A DNA stretch of 55,323 nucleotides from Alicyclobacillus tolerans. Lineage in GTDB: Bacteria; Bacillota; Bacilli; Alicyclobacillales; Alicyclobacillaceae. The stretch spans positions 1-55,323 of the forward strand of contig NZ_FRAF01000023.1 of the NCBI RefSeq assembly GCF_900142255.1, read 5' to 3'. How positions within the stretch are numbered: position 1 is the first letter of the stretch; each line of letters starts with the position of its first letter. This document shows, in pieces, positions 18,549 through 31,800 of this stretch. Under the pieces are notes generated by a model that did no database searches, had not been told where the DNA came from, and saw only the letters and a program-made list of their open reading frames with translations. Made by a program: the position numbers and the translations under genes.

Positions 18549-19168
18549 TAAGCAAACACCTCCTCAACTTTGGCAACAGCGTCCTTGGTTAAAACCAGGT
18601 GCTCATGTCTCAACAAATCGTATACATTAACACCATTTGCCGGAACATATTTGATTCCTGGAATATTACGCGCCGACAACCAAACGTTCTCAATTTTTTC
18701 TGCATCCACAAGTAACGCTTTGTTTAATTCAAATCTCTTTAACAACGCGACCATGTGTTTCGTCTTAATATCAGAAAGGTTTAGTTGATCTAGAACAATC
18801 ACTTTACCCTCATCGATTTTGGATGTCAATGCGCTATAAAGAGCAGCTCGACGAACTTTTTTCGTGAGTTTATATTTATAGCTGCGTGGTGTTGGACCAA
18901 ACACAACACCGCCGCCTTTCCATTGCGGAGCGCGAATGCTACCTTGTCTTGCACGTCCCGTACCTTTCTGACGCCATGGTTTACGACCACCGCCAGACAC
19001 TTCAGAGCGGCCTTTGACCTTATGTGTTCCACGCCTTTGACCAGCCAAGTACATCAATACCACTTCATGCATCAAATCCGTGCGAACAGGTGCAGCAAAA
19101 AGCTTTTCATTCAGTTCCACTTCTCCAACCTGTTCAGCTTGCATATTATATACAGGCAATTTCGGCAT
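18548..19168 (-). CDS. rplD: 50S ribosomal protein L4 (uL4)
   Basis: This 206-residue protein has a long tunnel-constriction loop, [20 protein letters not shown] and [19 protein letters not shown], and a C-domain ending in [15 protein letters not shown]. In E. coli L4 represses its own S10 operon. Whether the leader in front of rpsJ here is used the same way is unknown. It overlaps rplW by one base. Confidence 0.97.
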   Translation of the reverse strand: MPKLPVYNMQAEQVGEVELNEKLFAAPVRTDLMHEVVLMYLAGQRRGTHKVKGRSEVSGGGRKPWRQKGTGRARQGSIRAPQWKGGGVVFGPTPRSYKYKLTKKVRRAALYSALTSKIDEGKVIVLDQLNLSDIKTKHMVALLKRFELNKALLVDAEKIENVWLSARNIPGIKYVPANGVNVYDLLRHEHLVLTKDAVAKVEEVFA

Positions 19169-19197
19169 CCCAGTTGCCTCCCTTCTTTTGAGATCAA

Positions 19198-19827
19198 TTA
19201 CGAATTCGACTTAGTCGCCGTACGTATTGTAACAAATGAGTTTTTAGGACCTGGAACAGAGCCTTTCACAAGCAATAAATTGCGATCGGCATCCACTTTT
19301 ACAATCTCAAGGTTTTGGACAGTCACTTTTTCATGACCCATACGTCCAGCCATGGTTTGTCCTTTAAACACTCTGTTAGCCGCAATAGAGCCTAACGAAC
19401 CCACACCACGGTGATACTTCGAACCGTGAGCCATAGGTCCACGAGCCTGATTGTGACGCTTAATTGGACCAGCTGTGCCTTTACCTTTGGAGACACCGAT
19501 TACATCCACGATTTCTCCTGGCTCAAAAACATCCGCTTTGATTTGTTGACCAATTTCATATTGTTGAACATCAACGCCGCGCAGTTCACGAATATATCGT
19601 TTTGCAGCAGTATTAGCTTTTTGCGCGTGCCCTTGTTCGGCTTTGGTTGAGCGGCTTGGCTTCTTATCGGCAAACCCGATTTGAACTGCCTCGTATCCGT
19701 CTATTTCGCTTTGTTTAATTTGCAGAACCGTACACGGTCCGGCTTCGATGACTGTGACCGGAATGACAATTCCATCTTCCGAAAAAACTTGAGTCATACC
19801 AAGCTTTCTGCCAAGGATTCCTTTCAC
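19198..19827 (-). CDS. rplC: 50S ribosomal protein L3 (uL3)
   Basis: This 209-residue protein begins [20 protein letters not shown] and contains the conserved [20 protein letters not shown] and [17 protein letters not shown] loop that reaches the peptidyl-transferase centre. Two in-frame GTG codons lie near the start. The second (19827) has AGGAGG at 7 bases and gives the family N-terminus, so I chose it over 19833. Confidence 0.96.
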   Translation of the reverse strand: MKGILGRKLGMTQVFSEDGIVIPVTVIEAGPCTVLQIKQSEIDGYEAVQIGFADKKPSRSTKAEQGHAQKANTAAKRYIRELRGVDVQQYEIGQQIKADVFEPGEIVDVIGVSKGKGTAGPIKRHNQARGPMAHGSKYHRGVGSLGSIAANRVFKGQTMAGRMGHEKVTVQNLEIVKVDADRNLLLVKGSVPGPKNSFVTIRTATKSNS

Positions 19828-19865
19828 GCGCACACCTCCTCAATCTTTCTTAGGTTGTAATTCAT

Positions 19866-20222
<357 letters not shown>

Positions 20223-20343
20223 TCAGGAGTAAGCGCCCAATTTGATGGACATACTCAGCAGAAATTTCCTCAGCGGTGCTCTTTATGGCTAAAAGCACAT
20301 AAGCAACCTCCTGCCTCATCGCTGTCTGAGACCAACGTTCGAT

Positions 20344-20372
20344 ATTATACTAAATGACAGGTAAAAGTACAA
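20344..20372 (-). promoter_or_regulatory. Sigma-A promoter of the S10-spc-alpha operon
   Basis: The -35 box TTGTAC (20367-20372) and the perfect -10 box TATAAT (20344-20349) are separated by 17 bases. It lies between the tuf terminator and rpsJ and is the only convincing promoter ahead of the ribosomal super-operon. The leader downstream carries AGGAGG ahead of an ATG-TGC-TTT-TAG mini-ORF, then a small GTGCT / AGCAC hairpin. Confidence 0.88.
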
Positions 20373-20383
20373 GAAAAATTTTT

Positions 20384-20417
20384 CATAAAAAAAGGAGCTA
20401 CTCAGAGCTCCCTTTTT
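20384..20417 (-). terminator. Terminator behind tuf
   Basis: The stem GGAGCT / AGCTCC with a 6-base loop is followed on the minus strand by a run of seven T. The A-run on the other side extends the stem. It separates the str operon from the S10 promoter. Confidence 0.9.
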
Positions 20418-20437
20418 ATATCATTCTATTGAATGAT

Positions 20438-21625
20438 TTACTTCTCAATAGCAGCGACTACACCAGCGCCAACTGTACGTCCACCCTCGCGGATAGCGAA
20501 GCGTGTACCTTCCTCCAGAGCGATTGGGGCAATCAATTCAACTTCCATGGAGATATTATCGCCAGGCATTACCATTTCAGTACCTTCCGGTAACTCTACA
20601 ACACCAGTTACGTCGGTTGTACGGAAATAGAACTGTGGACGATAACCGTTGAAGAAAGGAGTATGACGGCCACCTTCTTCTTTGGTCAAAACATAAACCT
20701 CAGCTTTAAATTTTGTGTGTGGTTTAATGGATCCCGGTTTGACCAACACTTGTCCGCGTTCAACATCTTTACGCTCAACACCACGCAACAACGCACCAAT
20801 ATTGTCACCAGCCTGAGCTTGATCGAGCAGTTTGCGGAACATTTCAATACCAGTTGCAACTGTCTTACGGCTTTCTTCCGTTAAGCCAACGATTTCTACT
20901 TCATCGCCAACTTTCAGCGTACCGCGTTCGACACGTCCGGTAGCAACGGTTCCGCGCCCGGTGATGGTAAACACATCTTCAACAGGCATCAAGAATGGCT
21001 TGTCAGTGTCACGCTCGGGGGTTGGGATGTAGCTATCCACAGCGTTCATCAATTCTTCAATTTTAGCAACATAAGCCGGATCGCCTTCGAGAGCCTTCAA
21101 TGCAGATCCACGAATAACCGGGATGTCATCTCCAGGAAATTCATACTCAGACAACAATTCACGAACTTCCATTTCAACGAGTTCCAACAGTTCTTCGTCA
21201 TCCACCATGTCACATTTGTTCAAGAATACCACCAAATGCGGCACACCAACCTGGCGGGAAAGAAGAATATGTTCACGAGTTTGCGGCATCGGACCATCAG
21301 CAGCTGATACAACAAGAATAGCGCCATCCATTTGAGCTGCACCGGTAATCATGTTTTTCACATAGTCAGCATGGCCTGGGCAGTCAACGTGAGCGTAGTG
21401 GCGTGCATCGGTTTCATATTCAACGTGTGCAGTATTAATGGTAATACCACGTTCACGCTCTTCTGGAGCTTTGTCAATTTCATCATACTTCTGGGCTTTT
21501 GCTTTACCCTTCGAAGCCTGTACAGAAGTAATAGCTGCAGTCAAAGTAGTTTTGCCATGGTCAACGTGACCAATGGTTCCAACGTTAACGTGGGGTTTCG
21601 AACGGTCAAATTTTTCTTTTGACAT
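20438..21625 (-). CDS. tuf: Translation elongation factor Tu
   Basis: This 395-residue GTPase delivers aminoacyl-tRNA to the ribosomal A site. G-motifs are GHVDHGKT (19-26), DCPGHADY (81-88) and NKCD (136-139). Domains II and III follow, with [13 protein letters not shown] and the C-terminal [11 protein letters not shown]. It follows fusA and ends at a strong terminator, the usual str-operon layout. Confidence 0.98.
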   Translation of the reverse strand: MSKEKFDRSKPHVNVGTIGHVDHGKTTLTAAITSVQASKGKAKAQKYDEIDKAPEERERGITINTAHVEYETDARHYAHVDCPGHADYVKNMITGAAQMDGAILVVSAADGPMPQTREHILLSRQVGVPHLVVFLNKCDMVDDEELLELVEMEVRELLSEYEFPGDDIPVIRGSALKALEGDPAYVAKIEELMNAVDSYIPTPERDTDKPFLMPVEDVFTITGRGTVATGRVERGTLKVGDEVEIVGLTEESRKTVATGIEMFRKLLDQAQAGDNIGALLRGVERKDVERGQVLVKPGSIKPHTKFKAEVYVLTKEEGGRHTPFFNGYRPQFYFRTTDVTGVVELPEGTEMVMPGDNISMEVELIAPIALEEGTRFAIREGGRTVGAGVVAAIEK

Positions 21626-21647
21626 CTGAATGATTCACTCCTTAGTG

Positions 21648-23723
21648 TTATTCGCCTTTACTTTTGGCAATGATTTCTTGAGCTATCGACTTTGGCACTT
21701 CTTCATACGCAGCAAGTTCCATAGCGAAAGTTCCACGACCCTGCGTGCGAGAGCGAAGTGATGTCGAATAACCAAACATTTCTGCCAGTGGCACATAACC
21801 GCGAATGACACGAGCGTTAGCACGCTGTTCCATGCCTTCAATGCGGCCACGGCGAGAATTGATGTCGCCCATGATGTCGCCCATATACTCTTCCGGAACC
21901 GTAATTTCCACTTTCATAATAGGTTCAAGCAGTACTGGACCAGCTTTCTTTGAACCCTCTTTGAGCGCCATTGAACCAGCAATCTTGAATGCCATCTCAG
22001 AGGAGTCCACATCGTGGTACGAACCATCATAGAGAGTGACCTTTACGTCAACCATTGGGTATCCAGCCAACACGCCACTGCGCATTGCTTCCTGAATACC
22101 TTCATCCACTGGCGCAATATATTCTTTTGGAATTGCGCCACCCACAACCTTATTCTCAAACATGTAGCCTTGGCCACGTTCGAGAGGCTCGAGGATGATT
22201 TTAACATGACCATACTGACCGCGACCACCAGATTGGCGAACAAATTTGCCTTCCTGATCAACACGTTGCGTAATGGTCTCTTTATAAGCAACCTGCGGAC
22301 GACCCACATTACACTCTACTTTGAATTCCCGTTGAAGGCGGTCAACAATAATCTCGAGATGCAATTCACCCATACCCGAAATAATGGTTTGACCCGTCTC
22401 TTGATCGGTATACGTGCGGAATGTTGGGTCTTCCTCGGTGAGCTTACCTAGTGCAACACCCATTTTGTCCTGATCCGCTTTTGTCTTCGGCTCAATAGAT
22501 ACCGAGATAACTGGATCAGGGAATTCCATTGACTCCAATACTACTACATTCTTTTCATCACAAAGCGTGTCGCCCGTGGTTGTATCTTTTAAACCAACCG
22601 CAGCAGCAATGTCTCCAGCGTAGACTTTGTCAATTTCTTCTCTGTGATTGGCATGCATTTGTAGAATACGGCCAATACGTTCGCGCTTACCCTTGGTAGA
22701 GTTCAGCACATAAGAACCACTCGAGAGAATTCCAGAGTATACACGGAAGAAAGCTAATTTACCTACAAACGGATCGGTCATAATCTTGAACGCCAACGCT
22801 GAGAACGGCTCTTCATCACTTGAATGGCGTTCAATTTCTTCACCGTCAGCCGTTACGCCTTTAATAGCTGGAACGTCGATTGGCGAGGGTAAATAATCGA
22901 CCACAGCATCAAGCATCGGCTGTACACCTTTATTTCTATAAGAAGATCCACATAGCACCGGAAAAAGTTGCACATTACATGTACCTTTGCGAAGTGCCGC
23001 TTTAATTTCAGGAACAGTAATTTCTTCACCTTCCAAGTACTTGACCATCAGATCTTCATCGACTTCAGCACACGCCTCTATCATTTCCGTCCTTAATTTC
23101 TCAACAATCTCTTTGAGATCTTCCGGAACATCAACGACATCTGATGTCGTACCAAGATCGTCGGTATAGATGATGGCCTTGTTTTCAACCAAGTCAACCA
23201 TACCCTTGAAGTTATCTTCCGCTCCAATCGGGTATTGGATAGGCACAGCTTTCGCCCCTAGGCGTGTACGCATTTGTTCCACGCACATCAAGAAGTCTGC
23301 ACCAATGATATCCATTTTGTTTACATAAGCAATACGCGGAACATGGTATTTATCAGCTTGGCGCCATACTGTTTCTGATTGCGGTTCAACGCCACCCTTG
23401 GCATCGAACACGCCACAGGCGCCATCAAGAACGCGCAAGGAACGTTCCACTTCTACCGTAAAGTCCACGTGGCCTGGCGTATCAATGATATTGATACGAT
23501 GACCCTTCCACTGCGCTGTAGTTGCTGCGGAAGTGATAGTAATTCCACGTTCCTGTTCTTGCACCATCCAGTCCATCGTAGCGGCACCTTCATGAACTTC
23601 GCCAATTTTATGGACACGGCCAGTATAAAACAGAATACGTTCAGTCGTGGTTGTTTTACCGGCGTCAATATGCGCAATAATACCGATGTTCCGGGTTTTT
23701 TCCAGCGGAAACTGGCGGCTCAC
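21648..23723 (-). CDS. fusA: Translation elongation factor G
   Basis: This 691-residue translocase begins with GTG behind GAGGGGG. G1 is AHIDAGKTT (17-25), with DTPGHVDF and NKMD further on. Domains II-V are present, including [15 protein letters not shown] and [19 protein letters not shown]. It drives tRNA-mRNA translocation and, with RRF, ribosome recycling. It lies between rpsG and tuf. Confidence 0.98.
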   Translation of the reverse strand: MSRQFPLEKTRNIGIIAHIDAGKTTTTERILFYTGRVHKIGEVHEGAATMDWMVQEQERGITITSAATTAQWKGHRINIIDTPGHVDFTVEVERSLRVLDGACGVFDAKGGVEPQSETVWRQADKYHVPRIAYVNKMDIIGADFLMCVEQMRTRLGAKAVPIQYPIGAEDNFKGMVDLVENKAIIYTDDLGTTSDVVDVPEDLKEIVEKLRTEMIEACAEVDEDLMVKYLEGEEITVPEIKAALRKGTCNVQLFPVLCGSSYRNKGVQPMLDAVVDYLPSPIDVPAIKGVTADGEEIERHSSDEEPFSALAFKIMTDPFVGKLAFFRVYSGILSSGSYVLNSTKGKRERIGRILQMHANHREEIDKVYAGDIAAAVGLKDTTTGDTLCDEKNVVVLESMEFPDPVISVSIEPKTKADQDKMGVALGKLTEEDPTFRTYTDQETGQTIISGMGELHLEIIVDRLQREFKVECNVGRPQVAYKETITQRVDQEGKFVRQSGGRGQYGHVKIILEPLERGQGYMFENKVVGGAIPKEYIAPVDEGIQEAMRSGVLAGYPMVDVKVTLYDGSYHDVDSSEMAFKIAGSMALKEGSKKAGPVLLEPIMKVEITVPEEYMGDIMGDINSRRGRIEGMEQRANARVIRGYVPLAEMFGYSTSLRSRTQGRGTFAMELAAYEEVPKSIAQEIIAKSKGE

Positions 23724-23753
23724 AAGCCAACCCCCTCATCTTCTTAATAACTT

Positions 23754-24224
23754 CTACCAGCGATAATGAGCAAATGCTTTGTTAGCCTCGGCCATACGAT
23801 GCGTGTCTTCGCGTTTTTTCACTGCTCCACCCGCATTGTTAAAGGCATCCAGCAATTCATTGGCCAATCTTTGTTCCATCGTCTTTTCACTGCGTAGGCG
23901 AGCATAATTCACCAACCAGCGCAAGCCCAATGTTGTACGTCTATCCGGACGTACTTCTACTGGAACCTGATAATTGGAACCACCCACACGACGAGCTTTA
24001 ACTTCAAGGACGGGCATAATATTGCGCATTGCCCCCTCAAAAACTTCCATTGGATCTTTCCCTGTGCGTTCACGCACTGTATCTAGCGCATTATAAACAA
24101 TCTTCTGCGCTACACCACGTTTACCGTCCAACATCACTTTATTGATGAGACGAGTCACCAGCTTGTTCCCATAAATCGGGTCGGGCATAACATCCCTTTT
24201 TGGAACAGGCCCTTTACGCGGCAT
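23754..24224 (-). CDS. rpsG: 30S ribosomal protein S7 (uS7)
   Basis: This 156-residue primary head-domain protein begins [20 protein letters not shown] and contains [20 protein letters not shown] and [20 protein letters not shown]. In E. coli S7 represses the str operon. The ATG at 24224 has GAAAGGAGGCG upstream; the open frame beyond it has no support. Confidence 0.97.
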   Translation of the reverse strand: MPRKGPVPKRDVMPDPIYGNKLVTRLINKVMLDGKRGVAQKIVYNALDTVRERTGKDPMEVFEGAMRNIMPVLEVKARRVGGSNYQVPVEVRPDRRTTLGLRWLVNYARLRSEKTMEQRLANELLDAFNNAGGAVKKREDTHRMAEANKAFAHYRW

Positions 24225-24293
24225 AATAACGCCTCCTTTCAATCCATGTAACACAGATTGCATGATTTAATATCAACACTACACGCTTATGGA

Positions 24294-24713
24294 TTACTTT
24301 TTTGCTTTCGGTTTTTTAGCACCGTACTTAGAACGGCCTTGCATACGATCTTTCACGCCTGCAGTATCAAGCGCTCCACGAACAATATGATAGCGGACAC
24401 CCGGCAGGTCCTTTACACGACCTCCGCGCACCAGCACCACAGAGTGCTCCTGCAAGTTATGACCGATACCCGGAATATAGGCAGTCACTTCAATGGTATT
24501 GGTAAGACGCACACGAGCGTATTTACGAAGCGCTGAGTTGGGTTTTTTGGGTGTCATTGTACCCACACGCGTGCAAACTCCACGTTTTTGCGGTGAAGGT
24601 AAATCGGTTTGTTCTTTTTCAAAACTGTTATAACCTTTTTGCAGCGCCGGAGCTGTTGACTTATCAATGACCGGCTTGCGACCTTTACGCACGAGCTGGT
24701 TAATGGTCGGCAT
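24294..24713 (-). CDS. rpsL: 30S ribosomal protein S12 (uS12)
   Basis: This 139-residue decoding-centre protein begins [20 protein letters not shown]. Its key loops, [17 protein letters not shown] and the [13 protein letters not shown] region, have the residues associated with streptomycin sensitivity (K in TPKKPNS) unchanged. The ATG follows AAGGAGGTGCAGCA. It follows the L7Ae-like gene. Confidence 0.98.
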   Translation of the reverse strand: MPTINQLVRKGRKPVIDKSTAPALQKGYNSFEKEQTDLPSPQKRGVCTRVGTMTPKKPNSALRKYARVRLTNTIEVTAYIPGIGHNLQEHSVVLVRGGRVKDLPGVRYHIVRGALDTAGVKDRMQGRSKYGAKKPKAKK

Positions 24714-24822
24714 TGCTGCACCTCCTTCTTTTCAACTCTTTTCAAGCCCACAGTGCCTGGTGGTTCATCCTCAAACACAAAAAAGCATAAGCCACAACTC
24801 GCCACAGCAAACCGTTATGGTT

Positions 24823-25071
24823 TTACTCAAGGATGGCTGCAGTTGCTGCTCCCACTTCAATCCCGCATGCTTTGCCAAGCATTTTCATTGTCTCCACCCA
24901 TGTTACTGGAATCCCGTTCTGTTCAGCATAGTGCAGAACCGGACCGATAACGCGCGCTTCAGCATCCTTGGCAACAAACACTTCTTTTACAGCAGACTGT
25001 TGCACTGCTTTCAACGTTTGGTTTGTACCAATGATTCGCTTTTTTGCAAGGCGTATGCGATCTAGAGACAC
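24823..25071 (-). CDS. ybxF: L7Ae-family kink-turn RNA-binding protein (YbxF-like)
   Basis: This 82-residue protein has the same length as B. subtilis YbxF. It reads DRIRLAKKRIIGTNQTLKAV and ends LGKACGIEVGAATAAILE. The family binds kink-turn RNAs and associates with ribosomes; its cellular role is not fully settled. I chose GTG 25071 because AGGAGG lies 8 bases upstream. The frame remains open for 41 more codons, without homology, across a hairpin. It stands between rpoC and rpsL as in other Bacilli. Confidence 0.93.
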   Translation of the reverse strand: MSLDRIRLAKKRIIGTNQTLKAVQQSAVKEVFVAKDAEARVIGPVLHYAEQNGIPVTWVETMKMLGKACGIEVGAATAAILE

Positions 25072-25140
25072 CGCAACAGCCTCCTCGATATACAAACCAT
25101 GTCCTGGCACACCATGTGATTCTATCATCTGATATTTGCC

Positions 25141-25173
25141 CATGTCAACAGAGCTTAACGCCCTGTTGACATG
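25141..25173 (-). promoter_or_regulatory. 14-bp hairpin between rpoC and ybxF
   Basis: The arms CATGTCAACAGGGC and GCTCTGTTGACATG pair over 14 bp (one G-U), with loop GTTAA. No T-run follows, so it is not a simple terminator. It may be an RNase processing site, a stabiliser of the rpoBC 3' end, or a protein-binding RNA. Confidence 0.7.
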
Positions 25174-25186
25174 AGAGTGAAAATTG

Positions 25187-28100
25187 TCAATCAACTGCCG
25201 TCAATTGTTGTTCTTTATCTTGTAATTCTGCAGATTCCTGCTCTCTAGTATCGATGAGCTGAAGATGGCGATAACGCCCCATTCCCGTTCCAGCAGGAAT
25301 CAATTTACCAATAATCACATTTTCTTTCAAGCCGAGCAGACGATCGACCTTGCCCTTAATTGCTGCTTCAGTAAGAACACGTGTTGTTTCCTGGAAGGAG
25401 GCAGCGGAAAGGAATGAATCCGTCTCCAGAGAAGCCTTTGTAATGCCCAACAGAGCTGGGCGCGCTACCGCAGGTTCTCCTCCCGACAGCAATGCTGTGC
25501 GGTTTGCCGCTTCATAATCAAACAAATCCACGTAAGTGCCAGGCAACAGTTCTGTATCGCCAGCATCCAAAACACGCACTTTGCGAAGCATTTGGCGTAC
25601 CATCACTTCGATATGTTTGTCGTTAATATCCACACCTTGCAAGCGATAGACGCGTTGAACTTCGCGCAACAAATAATTTTGCACACCTTGCAGGCCACGG
25701 ACACGCAACATCTCTTTGGGATCGACCGATCCTTCAGTCAGTTCATCGCCCGCTTCCACTTCCTGATTGAGATGGACACGAATGCGAGACCCATATGGAA
25801 TTGGATATACCTTTGTTTCGCTTTCACCTGTCAACTCAATTTCTCGTTTGTCTTTGCCATCACGAATTTCTGTAATCTTTCCATCAAATTCGGCAATCAC
25901 TGCTTGACCCTTCGGATTACGCGCTTCAAACAGTTCCTGAATACGGGGTAAACCTTGGGTAATATCGTCGCCAGCAACACCGCCGGTATGGAACGTGCGC
26001 ATGGTCAACTGAGTACCCGGTTCACCAATGGATTGCGCTGCAATAATACCTACCGCTTCACCAATTTCGACCATTTTACCAGTAGCCAAATTTCGTCCAT
26101 AACATTGGATACATACGCCGTGACGTGTTCGACAAGTGAGTACAGAGCGAATGTAAACCTCTTTGATGCCTGCTTTAATAATTTGACTGGCGATTTCTTC
26201 ATCAATTAACTGATTCTTGGCAACAAGCAATTTACCTGTTTCCGGATGATACACATCTTGAAAGGCAATGCGTCCTTCGAGACGATCGCCGAGTTCTTCG
26301 ATGACTTCTCGTCCGTCACGGATTTCCGCCACTTTCATACCTTTATCCGTTCCGCAATCATGCTCGCGAACAATTGTATCCTGAGCAACATCGACCAAGC
26401 GGCGCGTCAGATAACCAGAATCAGCTGTACGCAGCGCTGTATCCGCCAACCCTTTACGAGCACCATGCGTTGAGATAAAGTACTCCAACACCGTCAAGCC
26501 TTCACGGAAATTGGATTTAATAGCCAACTGAATAATTTCACCCGCAGGATTCGCCATAAGTCCACGCATACCCGCCAATTGGGTAATCTGTGAATTAGAA
26601 CCACGAGCACCCGAGGTAGCCATCATGTAAATTGGGTTAAATTGATCCATGCTGGTCATCAGCGTCTGGGAAATCTGTTCTTTCGCTTCCGACCAAATTT
26701 GACTAAAGCTGATATACCGTTCTTCTTCGGTTATCAATCCGCGTCTGTATTGCTGAGCCAATTTATGCTCACGAGCATCTGCTTCTTCAACAATCCGATA
26801 TTTTTCTTCAGGAACAATAATATCGGCAACCGAGATTGTAATACCCGCTTTGGTTGAATAGTTGAACCCTAGCCGTTTCACACGATCGAGAATTTCTGCT
26901 GTCATCGTTGTTCCGTAACGACGGAAGCATTCACCCAGAATATTGCCAAGGTCTTTCTTAATGACCGCTTTGGGGATGGGACGTTGCACGATTCTCTCGC
27001 GCAAATCGACACCCTTTTCAAACACAAACGTCTCATCCGGCGGACCTTCAAGCAAGTTAGTCCGACTCCCTGAATGCAAATAGGGGAAATCGGCCGGGAA
27101 TATCTCGTTAAAAATCAACTTACCAAGTGTCGTGATGAGAAATGCAGATTGATGTTTCTCATCAAAGGATGATTTATTGAGCGATCGCGCTGGTAAAGCG
27201 ATGCGTGAGTGCAATGATATCTTCTGTTGCTGGTATGCGTAATGCGCTTCTGCCGGATCGGCAAATACGGAACCTTCTCCTGGCGCGCTCTCTTTTTCTA
27301 CCGTCAGATAGTAGGGACCGAGAACCATGTCCTGGGTTGGTGTAACAACCGGTTTTCCATCTTTCGGATTCAAAATGTTATGAGCCGCCAACATTAAGAG
27401 TCTGGCTTCTGCCTGCGCTTCAGCAGAAAGCGGTACGTGTACAGCCATTTGGTCACCATCAAAGTCGGCATTATACGCTGTACAGACCAGCGGATGGAGC
27501 TTAATGGCGCGACCTTCGACGAGAATCGGTTCAAACGCTTGAATACCCAAGCGGTGAAGCGTGGGAGCGCGATTCAGCAACACTGGATGTTCTTTAATGA
27601 CATCTTCCACCACATCCCAAACTTCCGGCGAAACACGCTCCACTTTCCGTTTGGCACTTTTGATGTTGTGCGCCAGTCCACGAGCCACCAGCTCTTTCAT
27701 AACAAATGGTTTAAATAATTCAAGCGCCATTTCTTTTGGTAATCCACACTGGTACATGCGCAGTTCGGGACCTACCACGATAACCGAACGTCCCGAATAG
27801 TCCACGCGTTTACCAAGCAAATTCTGACGGAAGCGCCCTTGTTTTCCCTTCAGCATGTGAGATAGCGATTTGAGCGGACGATTGCCTGGGCCAGTTACCG
27901 GACGGCCACGGCGACCGTTGTCAATCAGCGCATCCACCGCTTCCTGCAACATACGTTTTTCATTTTGAACAATAATATCTGGTGCACCCAAATCGAGCAG
28001 GCGTTTCAAACGATTGTTGCGATTAATCACGCGACGGTACAAATCGTTTAAATCAGATGTGGCAAAACGGCCACCATCCAATTGCACCATTGGACGCAAA

Positions 28101-28810
28101 TCAGGCGGAATAACAGGAAGTGCTTCGAGTATCATCCAACTCGGGTGATTTCCCGAAGAACGAAACGCTTCTAACACTTCCAAACGTTTAACCGCACGAT
28201 TGCGGCGCTGACCTTGTGCGCTGCGCAACTCCTCTTTGAGCACTTCTACCTCTTTGTCCAAATCAATCTCAAGCAAAAGCTTGCGAATCGCTTCCGCACC
28301 CATGCCCGCTTGAAAAGCATAGCCGTACTTTTCACGATATGAGCGATACTCTTTCTCGCTGAGCAACTGCTTTTTCTCGAGCGGAGTATCACCCGGATCG
28401 GTCACAACATAGGAAGCAAAATAAATCACTTCTTCGAGCGATCTCGGTGACATGTCCAGCACAAGACCCATCCGGCTGGGTATGCCTTTGAAATACCAGA
28501 TGTGAGATACTGGCGCTGCTAGTTCAATATGGCCCATCCGTTCACGACGGACTTTCGCGCGTGTAACTTCAACTCCACATCGATCACAGACGACACCTTT
28601 ATAACGAATCCGTTTATACTTTCCGCAATGGCACTCCCAGTCACGCTGGGGGCCAAAAATCTTCTCACAAAACAAACCCTCTTTTTCTGGTCGCAACGTA
28701 CGATAGTTAATGGTTTCCGGTTTCTTGACCTCGCCATGTGACCAGGAGCGGATTTTTTCCGGAGAAGCCAAGCCAATCTTCATAAACTCGAAGTTATTCA
28801 CATCCAGCAA
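25187..28810 (-). CDS. rpoC: DNA-directed RNA polymerase beta' subunit
   Basis: This 1207-residue subunit begins [20 protein letters not shown] from TTG, with GGAGGG 7 bases upstream as in B. subtilis. The N-terminal zinc site is C60, C62, C75, C78. The catalytic NADFDGDQM with three Mg-binding aspartates lies near residue 450, and the second zinc cluster (CRTRHGVC...CYG) lies in the C-terminal half. The bridge-helix and trigger-loop regions are present. The length is that of the short Bacilli form without large insertions. Confidence 0.98.
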   Translation of the reverse strand: MLDVNNFEFMKIGLASPEKIRSWSHGEVKKPETINYRTLRPEKEGLFCEKIFGPQRDWECHCGKYKRIRYKGVVCDRCGVEVTRAKVRRERMGHIELAAPVSHIWYFKGIPSRMGLVLDMSPRSLEEVIYFASYVVTDPGDTPLEKKQLLSEKEYRSYREKYGYAFQAGMGAEAIRKLLLEIDLDKEVEVLKEELRSAQGQRRNRAVKRLEVLEAFRSSGNHPSWMILEALPVIPPDLRPMVQLDGGRFATSDLNDLYRRVINRNNRLKRLLDLGAPDIIVQNEKRMLQEAVDALIDNGRRGRPVTGPGNRPLKSLSHMLKGKQGRFRQNLLGKRVDYSGRSVIVVGPELRMYQCGLPKEMALELFKPFVMKELVARGLAHNIKSAKRKVERVSPEVWDVVEDVIKEHPVLLNRAPTLHRLGIQAFEPILVEGRAIKLHPLVCTAYNADFDGDQMAVHVPLSAEAQAEARLLMLAAHNILNPKDGKPVVTPTQDMVLGPYYLTVEKESAPGEGSVFADPAEAHYAYQQQKISLHSRIALPARSLNKSSFDEKHQSAFLITTLGKLIFNEIFPADFPYLHSGSRTNLLEGPPDETFVFEKGVDLRERIVQRPIPKAVIKKDLGNILGECFRRYGTTMTAEILDRVKRLGFNYSTKAGITISVADIIVPEEKYRIVEEADAREHKLAQQYRRGLITEEERYISFSQIWSEAKEQISQTLMTSMDQFNPIYMMATSGARGSNSQITQLAGMRGLMANPAGEIIQLAIKSNFREGLTVLEYFISTHGARKGLADTALRTADSGYLTRRLVDVAQDTIVREHDCGTDKGMKVAEIRDGREVIEELGDRLEGRIAFQDVYHPETGKLLVAKNQLIDEEIASQIIKAGIKEVYIRSVLTCRTRHGVCIQCYGRNLATGKMVEIGEAVGIIAAQSIGEPGTQLTMRTFHTGGVAGDDITQGLPRIQELFEARNPKGQAVIAEFDGKITEIRDGKDKREIELTGESETKVYPIPYGSRIRVHLNQEVEAGDELTEGSVDPKEMLRVRGLQGVQNYLLREVQRVYRLQGVDINDKHIEVMVRQMLRKVRVLDAGDTELLPGTYVDLFDYEAANRTALLSGGEPAVARPALLGITKASLETDSFLSAASFQETTRVLTEAAIKGKVDRLLGLKENVIIGKLIPAGTGMGRYRHLQLIDTREQESAELQDKEQQLTAVD

Positions 28811-28846
28811 CCGCGCACCCTCCGTTTCCTTCCAGCAGCAGCGTTG

Positions 28847-31800
28847 TTACTCGCCAATTTCGTGGTACTCCAAGTTGAGATTGAGCTTTTCGCCGGCATC
28901 CTCTTCTTCGTCCGACTCGCGAATAACAATCTCCTCTTCGTCACCTGTGAGAATCTTGACGTCCATGCCAAGACTCTGCAATTCTTTGATGAGCACTTTA
29001 AACGATTCTGGCACACCCGGCTCAGGAACATTTTCTCCCTTGACAACCGCTTCGTACGTTTTCACGCGTCCCACCACATCGTCCGACTTGACGGTGAGAA
29101 TTTCTTGCAAGGTATAGGCTGCGCCATACGCTTCAAGCGCCCAAACTTCCATTTCGCCAAAGCGTTGTCCGCCAAATTGCGCTTTACCGCCCAACGGCTG
29201 CTGAGTGACCAACGAATAAGGCCCTGTGGAACGAGCGTGAATCTTATCATCAACCAAGTGGTGAAGTTTCAGCATATAGACATATCCAACCGTGACCCGG
29301 TTATCAAACGCTTCTCCAGTTCGCCCGTCGTAAAGAACATGTTTTCCATCGCGATCGTATCCAGCTTCTTCAAGTGTGCCAAAAACATCTTCCGCATGCG
29401 CACCATCGAAGACTGGTGTTGCGATACGAATGCCAAGCGCCTTTGCCGCCATACCCAAATGCGTTTCCAATACCTGACCGATATTCATACGCGATGGCAC
29501 ACCGAGAGGATTCAGAACGATTTCCACAGGCGTTCCATCTTCCAGGAACGGCATATCTTCCTCAGGCATAATCCGCGCTACCACACCCTTATTTCCATGC
29601 CGCCCGGCCATTTTGTCGCCTTCGGAAATTTTCCGCTTTTGAGCAATGTAGACGCGCACCAACTGGTTGACCCCAGCCGGCAATTCATCTCCATTTTCTC
29701 GTGTAAAGACCTTAACATCCACCACAATGCCAGCTCCGCCATGCGGCACACGCAAAGAGGTGTCTCGCACTTCACGAGCTTTTTCGCCGAAAATAGCATG
29801 CAACAGACGTTCTTCAGCAGTCAATTCTGTTACTCCTTTAGGAGTAACCTTGCCGACCAAAATATCTCCCGTGCGAATTTCAGCACCAATACGGATAACA
29901 CCGCGATCGTCCAGATTTTTTAACGCTTCTTCGCCAACATTGGGTATGTCACGAGTAATTTCTTCCGGACCGAGCTTTGTATCACGCGCTTCAAGCTCAT
30001 ACTCTTCAATGTGAATAGAAGTATAGACATCTTCTTTCACCATTTTTTCCGAGAGCAGAATAGCATCCTCGTAGTTGTAGCCTTCCCAAGTCATGAAGGC
30101 CACGAGCACGTTGCGTCCAAGGGCAATCTCGCCATGGTCGGTTGCCGGTCCATCAGCCAGCACTGTGCCTTTTTCAACTCGCATTCCTTCGCGAACAATC
30201 GGCCTCTGATTGATACAGGTATTCTGGTTGGAACGTGTAAACTTTTGCAGTTTATATTTATCCAAGTCACCACGTACCGGTTTGCCATCCACCACTTGCT
30301 CATGACGTACCCAGATTTCCCGAGCAGTCACCCGCTCAACCACACCAGAACGACGCGCCACTACACAGACACCCGAGTCAAGCGCAGCTCGATATTCCAT
30401 CCCTGTGCCCACATATGGTGAATCTGTCACCAATAAGGGGACTGCCTGACGTTGCATGTTGGAGCCCATCAATGCCCGGTTGGCATCGTCATTCTCCAAA
30501 AAGGGAATCATCGCTGTTGCCACTGAAACAACCTGCTTCGGAGAGACGTCCATATAGTCGATCCGTTCCCGAGGCACGGTAATGACATCTTCACGATAGC
30601 GAACTGTAATTTCTTCCGATTTGAAACGTCCATTTTCATCCAGCGGCTCGTTGGCTTGGGCAACCACGTAATTCTCTTCTTCGTCAGCTGTCAAGTAGTC
30701 TATCTGACTGGTTACCACACCCGTTTCCGGATCAACGCGACGATAGGGCGTTTCAATGAAGCCATATTCATTGATGCGCGCATACGTTGACAATGAATTG
30801 ATGAGTCCAATGTTTGGACCTTCAGGAGTCTCAATCGGACACATACGACCATAATGAGAATAGTGCACGTCGCGAACCTCAAAACCAGCACGTTCTCGAG
30901 TCAATCCTCCTGGCCCAAGCGCAGACAAACGTCTTTTATGCGTCAATTCCGCCAACGGATTTGTCTGATCCATAAATTGCGAAAGCTGGCTAGAACCAAA
31001 AAATTCTTTAATCGCCGCAATAACCGGCCGAATATTGATCAGAGCTTGCGGTGTAATTGTTGTAGCATCTTGGATGGACATCCGCTCACGAACGACACGT
31101 TCCATGCGAGACAATCCAATCCGAAATTGGTTTTGCAACAATTCTCCCACCGAGCGCAATCGACGGTTGCCAAGATGGTCAATATCATCCGTTGTGCCCA
31201 CTCCGCGCAACAAATTGAAAAAGTAGGAAACCGCTGCAAGAATATCGCTCGGCGTGATATGTTTAATGGAACGGTCAAGTTCTCCGTTAGAAATAACGTG
31301 CAATACTTTACCATCTTCACTGGGCGAGAAAATTTTCACCATCTGCAACGGAATGGTATCTGCGCCAGACAAATCCGGAGTAGCAGAAATACTGAAGCGA
31401 CCAACACTTCCATCCAACTCAGGAATAATGCGATCGAGCAAGCGCCGATCGATAACCGCTCCGGCTTCCGCTATGATTTCTCCAGTTTCTGAGTTCACCA
31501 ACGTTTCGGCTAACCTTTGATTCAATAAACGATTTTTTAGGTGTAATTTTTTGTTGATTTTGTAGCGACCTACATTAGCCAAGTCATATCGCTTTGGATC
31601 AAAGAAACGAGCAGCCAACAAAGCGCGAGCATTTTCATAAGTTGGCGGTTCTCCAGGGCGTAAACGCTCATAAATTTCAATCAAAGCACGCTCAGTGGAA
31701 TCTGTCGTGTCTTTATCGAGCGTATTCTGCAGATACTCATCCTCCCCCAACAGTTGGATGATTTCAGCATCTGTTGATAGACCCAGAGCCCGCAGCAAGA

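Noticed and set aside
28844-29923. A 359-codon plus-strand frame opposite rpoB
   Set aside because: It is a shadow of the strongly conserved rpoB coding sequence, with no ribosome-binding site and no plausible protein pattern.
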